Of a stretch of DNA of 64,000 nucleotides, positions 49,801 to 56,768 are shown one piece after another (within the stretch, counting starts at the first letter, position 1; the number at the start of each line of letters is the position of its first letter). A program made the position numbers and the translations under genes. The DNA is from Cladorhizidae sp. MBARI D1340-BT2. Its lineage: Eukaryota; Porifera; Demospongiae; Poecilosclerida; Cladorhizidae. The notes under the pieces are model-generated. The model was not told where the DNA came from. It searched no databases and worked only from the letters and a program-made list of their open reading frames with translations. The stretch covers positions 41,767,872-41,831,871 of the forward strand of contig JAQNBH010000007.1 in the NCBI GenBank assembly GCA_028752905.1, given 5' to 3'.

Positions 49801-52800
49801 AATATTTGAATAGAAAAAGTATGTGTGTGGGTAGAATGTGGGTGGGTAATTTGATGAAGAATGAAGGAGAGTGAGAGAGTAGCATTGTAATACATGTTGT
49901 GTGTGTAGAAGGGCAAGACGAGGCTCTATCAACACTTCCCAGGCATCTAGAACACAAAGACACAACAATAGAGAAAAATGCATTATTAGACACAAGTATC
50001 CACACTTTTTACCAAGAGGCACCACGCACATACACCATACACAACTTATATTTCATGGTCACGAGAACAAAGAGAATACAAGCAACACTAATATTCCACC
50101 AAGGTATGATACGGTCAGATCCAATGCACTACAGTAACCACACTCATTTAGGCTTTCATGCCTCGAACCATTTTTATGCACACCAAACAGAAGTAGAAGG
50201 GGGAAATGACCTAGTTGCAAATTGAGACGTTCTAGCTGGGATGTAGGAAACATACAAGGCCTATACGCCAGCGAGAAGAATAGGAACCAATCAATGTTTT
50301 TACTAAGCTAATCCGAAGATCTAAATAACTATCCTGCCTCTTATGTAGAGAAGTGTTTGAAAAAGAAAACAGATAAAGGCATTCAATAAAGGCGTTCAAA
50401 AAAACCCTTCTACCAGAGCAGACCAAAGAATGGGCTACTATAATTTCGGTAGAAAATCAAAGAGATGGTGGAAGGGGGTGTTTGCATATTGGGTAGACAC
50501 CCCTCATGAATGATTGATAATCAGGTAAACAGGGAGGGGGGCAAGACACATTCAGTCGAGAACCATCAAGCTGATGATGTTTCACAGTTGGTTGTTGTCC
50601 TTGCCACAAAGCTGCATGCATATTAGTCATCAAGCTGATGATGTTTCACAGTTGGTTGTTGTCCTTGCCACAAAGCTGCATGCATATTAGTCATCATGTC
50701 AATCACACCCTTGTCTACCCACTAAAGCCAGGAGTGAACTATTTGATCTGTAATTATATTTTCCTCTATTCTTCCACTTTGTAGTTAGGAAAGTTTTTCC
50801 TATTAGGCCTAGCTGTGCCACATGCACCAACCCCTCTAATAGTCAGCGTGTGAAATAAATTAGGACTTGTATAAAAGTTATCAATGTATACCTTGTGCTC
50901 AAATCCCTCCAACAAATCTAACACTACCCGACTACACAAACCTGTACTATCTCCTGTTTCCACATTCTTCCCAGTATAAATTTGTAATCGATAAATATAA
51001 CCATTCCTTGCATCCAAAAGCACAAATACTTTTATGCCCCATTTCGTAGGCTCATCCTTCATATACTGCTTGAAGCCAAGCCTCCCTTGATAGGGAATCA
51101 TGGCTTCATCAATGCTAAGCTCCTGATGCAAACAATACTCGCTTTCAAAGCTTATACAGCCTATCATAATTGGGATTACCAGATGTTACCTGTGAGCTAG
51201 CAATGGAGTTGACATGCATGTAGCCGCATCAACTGCCTAATCCTCCAAAGGGGCATTACTCTACTCACCAAACTACATGACAAATCAGGATATTCACAAG
51301 ACCAGTACATGTCTATATGGGGAAGTTTTGAAATGCCCATAACAATCAAAAGTTCTACAAAAGCCTCCATTTCTTCTTCACATGTATCATGCCAATTATG
51401 GGGGAGCCCCACCCTAGAAACATACATATTAGTCTCTCTCACATGGAGGTCCCACATGTCAATAGTAAAAAAAATATAAAAAGCACCTAGTAACGAACTT
51501 GTTACACCGAGCAAAGCTGAGTTTGGGCCAGAATTGTCTCTTTTTTCCCCCAGCGACCTTCGACTGGTATTATCTGATAACTAGTGCTAGATGAACGAGC
51601 CTTACTACTACAAACTCGGGACTGGGCCTGCCTATTACCAGTACCTTGTGGTGGTGGACTATTAGTACTACATGAACCTCTACTCTAGCACCACACCTCA
51701 CATTCTCTGTAACACATAAATATGTATACAAACAAATATTCAAATATCAATTTTGATAACTTACTTATTCCAGAAGAGTCCCCTGTAGCAGGTTGTAAGG
51801 ACAGAGGGTCAGTAGATGGTAAGGACAGAGGGTCAGTAGATGGTAAGGATGGAGGGTCAGTAGATGGTAAGGAAGGAGTGTTCAAATGGTCACTCTCTTC
51901 TTCAGAGGCTGAAAGGAAATATATAATAGTAACTCTACAAAATGTCCTTTGTACCAACCTACACTAAGTCCAGAGCTCCCACAAGTAGATGGTAACAATG
52001 GATCACCTTCATCTCCAACGGACTGCCAAGAAAGAAAAGTTGATAACATAAACCTTATACGAACGTTTTTTTGTTGAAAATTCAAATTCAAATTTGATGA
52101 GTAATAAAAAAGCTCAACCTACATTTATGGCTATAACTAATCTTCTTCAACTGCTACGTTAGAAATATTTATATCCTCAAAAAACACAAGAATAGGCTAC
52201 AGTTTGGTTAGCGAATTATCTCAGAAGATTGTGGAATACAATGGCAACCAAGCGCTAAGGTAGAAACAAACATACCATCGAGAAATCCTTCCACCCGAGC
52301 ATTTTGACTTAAAGGCAGGGGATCCAGGGCACAACCATGGTAGGCATATATCTCTGGCCTTCTTTCCCACCAGAATCCGAGCCAGAGCCGCTAGTGTCGT
52401 CGTCAAAAAGAAGAAAAGTTACTTCGTACAAAACAAAGCATCCTCGCCATCTTGAAAACCGAAGTTATGAGCAAAAAGCGGGGCGCGGCCGGCACATATA
52501 GCAGCACGTGTAAATGACGTTTTTAGAATGATTCAGCATTCTTTTGGGCATGTGCAGCAACAAGAATTTGGCACTTGGTTCAATATATTTTTTTATATAA
52601 TTTTTTTCGCGAGTCCGATTTCCCTTTGCGCCATATGGCGCTTATGGCGCTTAATCGGTTAATAGTCAATCTTACCTGTGCAATGAACTCACGTCCTTGG
52701 TCAGACAAAAGCCTTTTGGGAGAACCCCACCTGTTAAAAAAATGTTACGTGGTTATACTGGACAGGTGTGAACTTAGGTACGATCTAAACAGTTATCAAC

Positions 52801-55800
52801 TTGCGAACACATGCATTGTTGCGAGACAATTCCATTTTAGTTAATCACGTTATACAAAAATGTGTATTTTTTTCTCTGCAGCGGACTAGTCCGCCTATAT
52901 TCAACTACTTACTGTTTCTAAGGAAAGTAATCATGCAGGTAAATCTAAAAAATGTCACTATACTGCTATATACCTAGTCTAAAACTTATAGGATACAATT
53001 ATAGGCAAGACATCATGCTTGCCTATTATAAGCATGGTTTTCGCAAACACGTCACAACTTTACATTTTTACCTGTTTACAAAGGTTTTGATACTTCGTGC
53101 AACACCGGCAGCTCTCTTCTCCTTCAGTGGGTAGAAATCTACAAACTTTGTAAGGTAGTCTGTGAAGGTCGGCACGTACTTGAACCCACCATCAGTTGTG
53201 GGTAGAGGCCCTGAAATTAAACAAATTACCCTAAGTTGTCATACATACATGTATTACCTGGTTGCTTCATCTCAACTCTCAAGACCATCATGTGTGCGAA
53301 GCTACACCCATACTAATCTTTGGTATCTGTTTCAAGCTGATATTGGTGTATGTTAGTCGATTACAACAAAACTTTGTGTATCTAGTTTCATGCCTGGAAG
53401 TTGTATTTCTTCATTGCCTATGTAAGTTTAGCAGTCAATTATAATAGCCTTTCATAATTTTGTTTACTGGCTATTTACTGGCAAAAATATGATGCGACTT
53501 TATTTTCTTTTTGTCTTCATCGAAATTTCAGACGTAATAATTTTATGATTTCTGCGATTTCTGCGGGTAAGGGATTATCAGAGAAGTATATAGAATTCAG
53601 TGGTGCGTACTTTATAGTCGTTTTGCAGTAAACAAATCTTATAAGTCATTTTCTTTGGAATGGCCGATCGGCGTTTCACAAGATTCTACCGCAGGTGCTA
53701 GTAGGTTGGCGTCAACAATAAAAGATCTCTGATTCACTCAGTGGCACCTCTGAGTTCTCCCACCAGTGAAACGAGAAAAGAAAAGTAAGTCGATACAACT
53801 TTAGAAGAATTGTTAGGTTATCTTTGTTAGTGTGCACTATGTCTACGAACCATATATTTAGACCAATATGCTCCGAGGCGCAAATTTAGGCAGATTGATG
53901 AGGACATACGCTATTTGAGAACATACGCTATTTGAGTATCAAGTTATATCTGCTATCGTCGGCAGCATGGAAATGCATGAACAATATAATGGCTACTGTA
54001 AACCCAGAAAAGTTGGCGACCTTTTTATTATCATGCACATTTTAGCGACCGTTAACGTTTTATAGCATGAAAAACAAGGTGAAATCCTTGTGAAAATAAG
54101 AACAGTACATTAATCAGAACAGTATATTAATCATTAATAAAGTCCATGATTCCAGGTTTTTTGAATGCTTGTTTTAGTCTTTCAGTATTGCATGAAAGAT
54201 TGCTAAGAATGTTAATTAACCAGTTTGCATGCAGGGGCTTGATCAATGATGCACGAAGATTCACTTTAACAGCTGATATCTCTTTCCCACCATCCAGGGC
54301 TTCATGGATTTCATTAGCGTACCACCTCGTCAAGGAGTCCTTCATTAAAGCCTTAAATTCTTCATTTACGCACACATCAAGTGGCTGCAACTCTCCTGTG
54401 CAGCTTGCAGGAACAAACACTTGGTGGATATTGTTGTCATGAAGCTTTCTAAGAACAGAACTACAGCGATGAGCTGCAAGCACATCGAATATTGCCAATG
54501 CAGGCTGATCGTCAGCCAAATCCAGTCTTGCTCTAGTAGTAGTGACATATGGAATGATATTTTGTTGGCTGCAGCTGTTGCTCCAGCGCCTTCTGGGAAA
54601 CAAACTGAGCTAGATCCACCAGCATGATTGCCTTTCACCAACGAACAATCATAGCTGTAAGTTCGCAGTTGCTTGATCAAAACTCGAAAGCTCATAATCA
54701 GTGACGACCTCGTGCTCTGCTGACAGCTTGCACGCGCGTGTGAGTGTTTTTGAACTTTGTACTTATATTGCCACAAATGTTGGCTGCCTATTAGCTTAGC
54801 GATTTTTTCCCCATCGCTAAATTCGCTAACATTAATGGCCCGCTAACTTTTCTGGGTTTACAGTATTGGCCCTAAAGAAAATACTTGAATGGGATCCGCG
54901 GAAGGCATTTCAGCCTAGCCGCAATGTGGACAGAAAATGAGGGAGGAAGCAATACAAGGGTGTCTGCAATTTTCACAAGCAAGTTGGTTATCCGCGCATG
55001 CAGGCATCAATCATTACCAAGTGAGTATTAAATAGAGGTGCTAGAGTGTATCTTTGGTGTGATCAACAGAACCGGGGTATCAGTTTTTCTCGCTAGTCAG
55101 AGTCATCCTTGATAGCTGCTTCATTAGCATCAAGTTCTTAATCATCGCTGGCGAAAAGATCTCCAGCTATAGACTCTGGTTCCAGCTCGATTGTTGCTGT
55201 TTGTTTGGCTATCTCGGAAGCTGCCTCAGATGCTACAGCTCCACTCTTCAGACAGTGAATCTCACCATCATCGCTACCATCAGTGGCCACAGATATACCA
55301 CAACGCATGCACGTACGTATAATGAACTGCACGTAGATTTCCCCCCCCTTCAATGCGTGGAAAGCAACTTGAGGGCGCAATTTGGGGGCAGATCCAATAT
55401 CGGTCGCCCTTGTATTTATGCGGATGCAATTTGAGGGTGTCAGTAAATCGAGGATGGCAGGATTTCAAGGAAATACGGTAGGTATAATACAGTAGGTATA
55501 ATATACCAATAAGATCCATGCCAACGAGTTCCAGGGGTTCCTTCACCTTGATGGACTTCAGCTCTGGGGCCTGTGTTTTGAGCTTGGTGTACCTCTGGCA
55601 GCGGTCACATGCACTGCACTGTATATAACCAAGAAATGAATTACTTGTGTGTGTTTGTGTGTGGGGGGGGGGGGGGGTTGAAGCATGAATGCCACCCACC
55701 AACCCACCTAAATACAGTAACACCCTTGTGTATAATTTTATATTGTATTGGTGTGGGGGCTTGATTAAAGTCTTAATATGGTGGGAATAAATATGTTCAG

Positions 55801-56324
55801 AGGTAAATTATAAAAATTGCTGTTTGCTTACATATTCAGCAACATCCTCCTTCATGCCATGCCACATGTAGTATTGGGATATTTTAGCCGGGGTGCTGTT
55901 TACACCGCTATGTCCACCCATTGGGTTTGAGTGATACTGGTGCAGTATCTCAGCAATGTCATCCATCTCACTGACAACTTTCTTTCGTATGTCTCGCTTG
56001 ATTCCAACGTATATTAGTTCCATTTCTATGATAGAAAAGAATTTTTATAATTTATGAAGTCTTCCCTCTATTCAAGAATCGTTAGAGATAAGGGAATAAC
56101 TAATATTCATTGGTGCTTCACAATCACTGGTGTGAACTTACTTTGAGCATCCCATTTGTGTATCTTACACTGGTTCTTCAAGTTTCTGGCCTCATTCTTT
56201 GGAAGATCAGTTGGGAATTCTTTTGTTTTAAGATAAGTCGCTAGGATCTGGCATCGTTGTGTGTACTTCAACAATCTCTCCTCTCTACCGATGGGACCTT
56301 CGCCTTTGGTGGATCAGCAGACAT
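40844..56324 (-). CDS. Ginger1-type transposase with Ulp1 protease and PHD finger, nine exons
   Basis: Exons on the minus strand: 56,142-56,324; 55,832-56,025; 55,507-55,618; 53,072-53,210; 52,676-52,730; 49,122-49,367; 48,940-49,065; 47,747-47,922; 40,844-41,898. All eight introns have GT/AG and compatible phase. Domains in order: H2C2 integrase zinc finger (HSNPMGGHSG then CSACDRCQ); integrase core with GMDLIG, LLSDQGREF and the DERTNQT Glu; GPY/F module (WTGPYR then ILEID and KVKVPYDQVKPH). These are followed by a Ulp1-type C48 protease with SGSHWL (His), YDSL (Asp) and RQVGSSDCG (Gln and Cys), then a C4HC3 PHD finger ending at the stop. Exon 1 is one base out of frame with the only upstream ATG (56,324), so the true start is unresolved or shifted. 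Otherwise the frame is open throughout. The Ulp1-PHD tail is described for Ginger1 proteins. Confidence 0.85.
41899..42045. other. Intron 8 sequence left of the gypsy insertion
   Basis: The 3-prime end of the last Ginger1-type intron (acceptor ctctttacag). An in-frame ATG at 41,941 makes the last exon look like a free-standing 365-residue gene, but its first 14 residues are intronic. Confidence 0.6.
42051..42240 (+). repeat. 5-prime LTR
   Basis: 190 bp, starting gtagaggataaccgactcgg and ending gcgctattctct. It contains the direct repeat tataacattg. Confidence 0.9.
42347..47401 (+). CDS. Ty3/gypsy gag-pol polyprotein, single frame
   Basis: A frame of about 1684 residues from the first ATG (42,347); it remains open to a non-ATG position at 42,290. 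Domains in order, in residues counted from 42,290: a C2H2-like finger near the N-terminus (CPIVGCDF with His-x3-His about 17 residues later), gag-like region to about 270, Pro-rich linker, CCHC knuckles (about 334 and CTSCSKTNHYPSMC at about 362), aspartic protease (ALADTGCQSC, about 450). Reverse transcriptase follows (IDFQALN about 738, FDAWNGYHSVALD about 774, KCIDDALLW about 835), then RNase H (LATDWSKDGIGYWL about 981), H2C2 finger (about 1250-1290) and integrase core (CADFFHH, TTDGGPEF and the CRAEVAVK Glu, about 1310-1400). A Pro-rich tail ends RRSKRGPKPVDRYGH. The RT site has Cys before I-D-D where Tyr or Phe is usual. No stop or frameshift. Confidence 0.93.
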   Translation: MAVRCPIVGCDFATAADMPPVVAAAVLTTHASVHTNAPRAKPAPVRRPEIAPGGTTEGWSYFVTRWKAYSQAVHLAGRDISVQLLECCEQKLRRDVTRNAVGPVPIEDMEEGDLLKAIRELAVREENPKVARVALSRMMQDRGETVRSFAARLRGQAEVCRFTKKCTNCEAISNQGEERVADQICVGLADAEIQEDLLKDPNQNMTVEEAIRFVEVRTAGKRSAVTMTTPTATHGIEDQGDGGEALLSRYRHTLRRPTPHMTPPTPKPNNMRPRATPPPHPTQPRGSHPNQRSPQTRGQSTNPPPRPNQPNKAVCLYCGLTGHGEQERTAIRRLQCPAFGTTCTSCSKTNHYPSMCWQTLEFENAVSERIDTMAEGALPHQAWDSSSQTWHQRRSPPQPNIEVLVSTCAEDFRTHGHTLRHETHQVATTALADTGCQSCLAGPQLMASLRLKEQDLTPACLIMHSASGTNLPIIGAALIRICVKASGHSTRQMVYISNIATKLYLSMTTCMDLGLISSGFPLSTPMGTHPGLPTHGHPARTNTACLHAIDRPFKRAKGDDPITTTMPQDRRSGGGEPQTGMRSTTGTHNEHPRTCSCPPRSQPPPRPTTLPYPATEANREKLEKHLLDLYASSAFNVCEQQTLPMMSGPPLSLKIDPSASPKPCHTPIDIPVHWQEEVKAGLDRDVRLGVLEKVPLGTPVTWCHRMVICTKKNGSLRRTIDFQALNQHATRETHHCASPFHQTRAVPANTKKTIFDAWNGYHSVALDKRDRHFTTFITPWGRYRYCSAPQGYIASGDAYTARYDALVAHLQHKTKCIDDALLWSTTIEEAFHRAAEWLEICAVNGITLNPRKFHFAKDEVEFAGFTITKKEVKPATKYLEAITDFPTPTNITDVRAWFGLVNQVAYTFSMAAIMSPFRSLLKPSVTFMWTEPLDQAFKASKLEICERIREGVTIFNKDRPTCLATDWSKDGIGYWLFQKHCQCPSLEVLCCQEGWKVTLVGSRFTHPAESRYAPVEGEALAVADALDKTRHFVLGCKNLSIAVDHKPLLKLFGDRCLEDIANPRLRNLKEKTLRYRFRMVYIPGVRNLTSDALSRHPSGTKQPTRMQLQDDSHLTNPSCSPTGKSISATISTTYPTDQDDMGLTTAMCAAVSHIPISWESLQSATATDQQLQDLMWIIEEGTPLEKSMMPPEIRDYHPQMGDMTVIDGVICLGTRIVVPTSLRQPCLDALHAAHQGTSGMTARAKTSIFWPHINADIAKTRNQCPICNGNAPSQAAMPSITPIDPEYPFQHICADFFHHEGSAYLVLVDRYSGWPIVTPAHNGATGLTRILRETFSTFGIPDTLTTDGGPEFTAHSTREFLQTWGVHHRVSSAYNPHSNCRAEVAVKTVKRIIAGNTGAGGSLDNAFHRALLQYRNGPSQDTGISPAVCLFGRATRDLLPGIPQRFRPHQEWDIRTDQRERALSKRRIDGRARWDEHSQGLSPLKCGDTVLVQNQTGRHPTKWDKSGTVVEVLQFHQYAVRTDGSGRLTTRNRRYLRKYTPLHYKDAHPAQRPLPDTHYTPPVQTPHTSPTNQTPLAPVQPLAIATPALPQPTTPTPPPTTPVSHPTTPTTVTPRLPVLATPATQTTPDQSLTRSYASVAKTPHRPQLLRGKPTAGNTLNRMPPPPVILRRSKRGPKPVDRYGH
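47447..47636 (+). repeat. 3-prime LTR
   Basis: 190 bp, one difference from the 5-prime LTR. Preceded by the polypurine tract at 47,438-47,446. Confidence 0.9.
48248..48793 (-). mobile_element. TIR miniature element carrying an acidic transposase tail
   Basis: Perfect inverted ends ccgtaaagtacgcagcaagc plus gccc and complement, flanked by TA (48,246-48,247 and 48,794-48,795). The restored flank catgtacatg is itself palindromic. 546 bp. It contains an acidic terminal frame on the minus strand (48,482-48,640). It lies in intron 7 of the Ginger1-type gene. Confidence 0.85.
48482..48640 (-). pseudogene. Acidic transposase C-terminal tail within the miniature element
   Basis: Reads VRDCIPRPGEDREESNSDED and on to an acidic end with a stop at about 48,482. 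It resembles the fragment at 12,889-13,040 (shared R-[DE]-C-I-P then acidic residues). Pogo-like transposases commonly end this way. No catalytic residues are present. Confidence 0.45.
49477..52662 (-). mobile_element. piggyBac element in Ginger1-type intron 5
   Basis: TTAA at 49,477-49,480 and 52,659-52,662 bracket perfect 13-bp inverted ends CCGATTAAGCGCC and GGCGCTTAATCGG. Transposase fragments are on the minus strand. A 64-bp tandem duplication lies at about 50,566-50,695 (tcaagctgatgatgtttcac unit). About 3.2 kb. Confidence 0.92.
50766..51957 (-). pseudogene. piggyBac transposase (DDE_Tnp_1_7), decayed
   Basis: Three minus-strand pieces. 51,685-51,957 is an acidic, Pro/Ser-rich N-terminal part with four 24-bp repeats (PSLPSTDP). 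51,197-51,514 is the early conserved region (GLPHNWHDTCEEEMEAFV, ISKLPHIDMYWS). 50,766-51,167 holds the catalytic core with SIDEAMIPYQGR (first Asp), KWGIKVFVLLDA and VYIDNFYTSP (second Asp). The third Asp motif and Cys-rich C-terminus are not readable downstream. Stops and frame changes separate the pieces, so it is inactive. Confidence 0.85.
53996..54863 (-). mobile_element. Tigger/pogo-like element, truncated, copy 2
   Basis: Ends ctgtaaacccagaaaagtt and complement, flanked by TA (53,994-53,995 and 54,864-54,865). It aligns over its full 868 bp with copy 1 at 5861-7617 once the piggyBac insert is removed, and has the same internal deletion. It lies in intron 3 of the Ginger1-type gene. Confidence 0.92.
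54127..54603 (-). CDS. Half-transposase frame (DDE C-terminal half), Tigger/pogo-like
   Basis: An uninterrupted minus-strand frame of about 158 codons covering the second catalytic Asp region (LAIFDVLAAHRCSSVL), VPASCTGELQPLDVCVNEEF (third Asp region) and a C-terminus ending FIND. The first Asp and the DNA-binding domain are missing, so it cannot be a functional transposase. The open frame contrasts with the broken copy at 6133-6583. It may be a deletion derivative moved in trans. Confidence 0.65.
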   Translation of the reverse strand: MFPRRRWSNSCSQQNIIPYVTTTRARLDLADDQPALAIFDVLAAHRCSSVLRKLHDNNIHQVFVPASCTGELQPLDVCVNEEFKALMKDSLTRWYANEIHEALDGGKEISAVKVNLRASLIKPLHANWLINILSNLSCNTERLKQAFKKPGIMDFIND

Positions 56325-56560
56325 CCTTGAGACAGAACAATCTCAGCACGCTTCAAGTTCAGTGTGACAGCGCGCATGCGCAGAATACCGAAATACATTT
56401 TTTTTAGACTGGGTACAATCTCAGACCGTTACACCGGCATAGGCCGGGCCTGACCAATATAATTATAATGAAAAAGTGAGGTCATAGGTCAAATACCTTG
56501 GATAAACCTGGGCATGCTCAGTAAGTCTATGTGCACGTGCTCTAGTCTTTTAACACTTAG

Positions 56561-56712
56561 CGGACCGTTGTCACGAATTCGTGACACGCGCAGGCGTATC
56601 TAAAAGACCGTCGTCACGTATTCGTGACAGCTGTAATTTTCATCTGTAGACCATTGTCACGTATTCGTGACAGCTGTAATTTTCATCTGTAGACCATTGT
56701 CATCGTGACAGC
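56561..56712. repeat. Subterminal palindromic repeats of the piggyBac element
   Basis: The 16-bp palindrome-like GTCACGAATTCGTGAC (56,570-56,585) recurs as GTCACGTATTCGTGAC at 56,613-56,628 and 56,657-56,672, and shortened at 56,699-56,709. They sit in 43-44 bp direct repeats with gctgtaattttcatctgtag. Likely transposase-binding sites. Confidence 0.8.
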
Positions 56713-56768
56713 TGCTTTCGTGCCGATCTCAACTTGTTTTACAGTGGTTAGTTACTCTCTTCGTGGTT

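Larger units (their letters stand above)
39861..56433 (-). mobile_element. Ginger1-type DNA transposon, 16.6 kb including four nested insertions
   Basis: Terminal inverted repeats of about 60 bp begin TGTAACGGTCTGAGATTGTA and end at GCGCATGCGC (39,861-39,920 and 56,372-56,433). The 4-bp target duplication CCGG lies at 39,857-39,860 and 56,434-56,437. Ginger elements are cut-and-paste transposons whose transposase is related to Ty3/gypsy integrase; TGT termini and 4-bp duplications fit. Nested inside are a Ty3/gypsy element (42,051-47,636), a TIR miniature element (48,248-48,793), a piggyBac element (49,477-52,662) and a truncated Tigger (53,996-54,863). Removing these leaves roughly 6.4 kb. 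The nine-exon gene runs on the minus strand. Confidence 0.9.
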
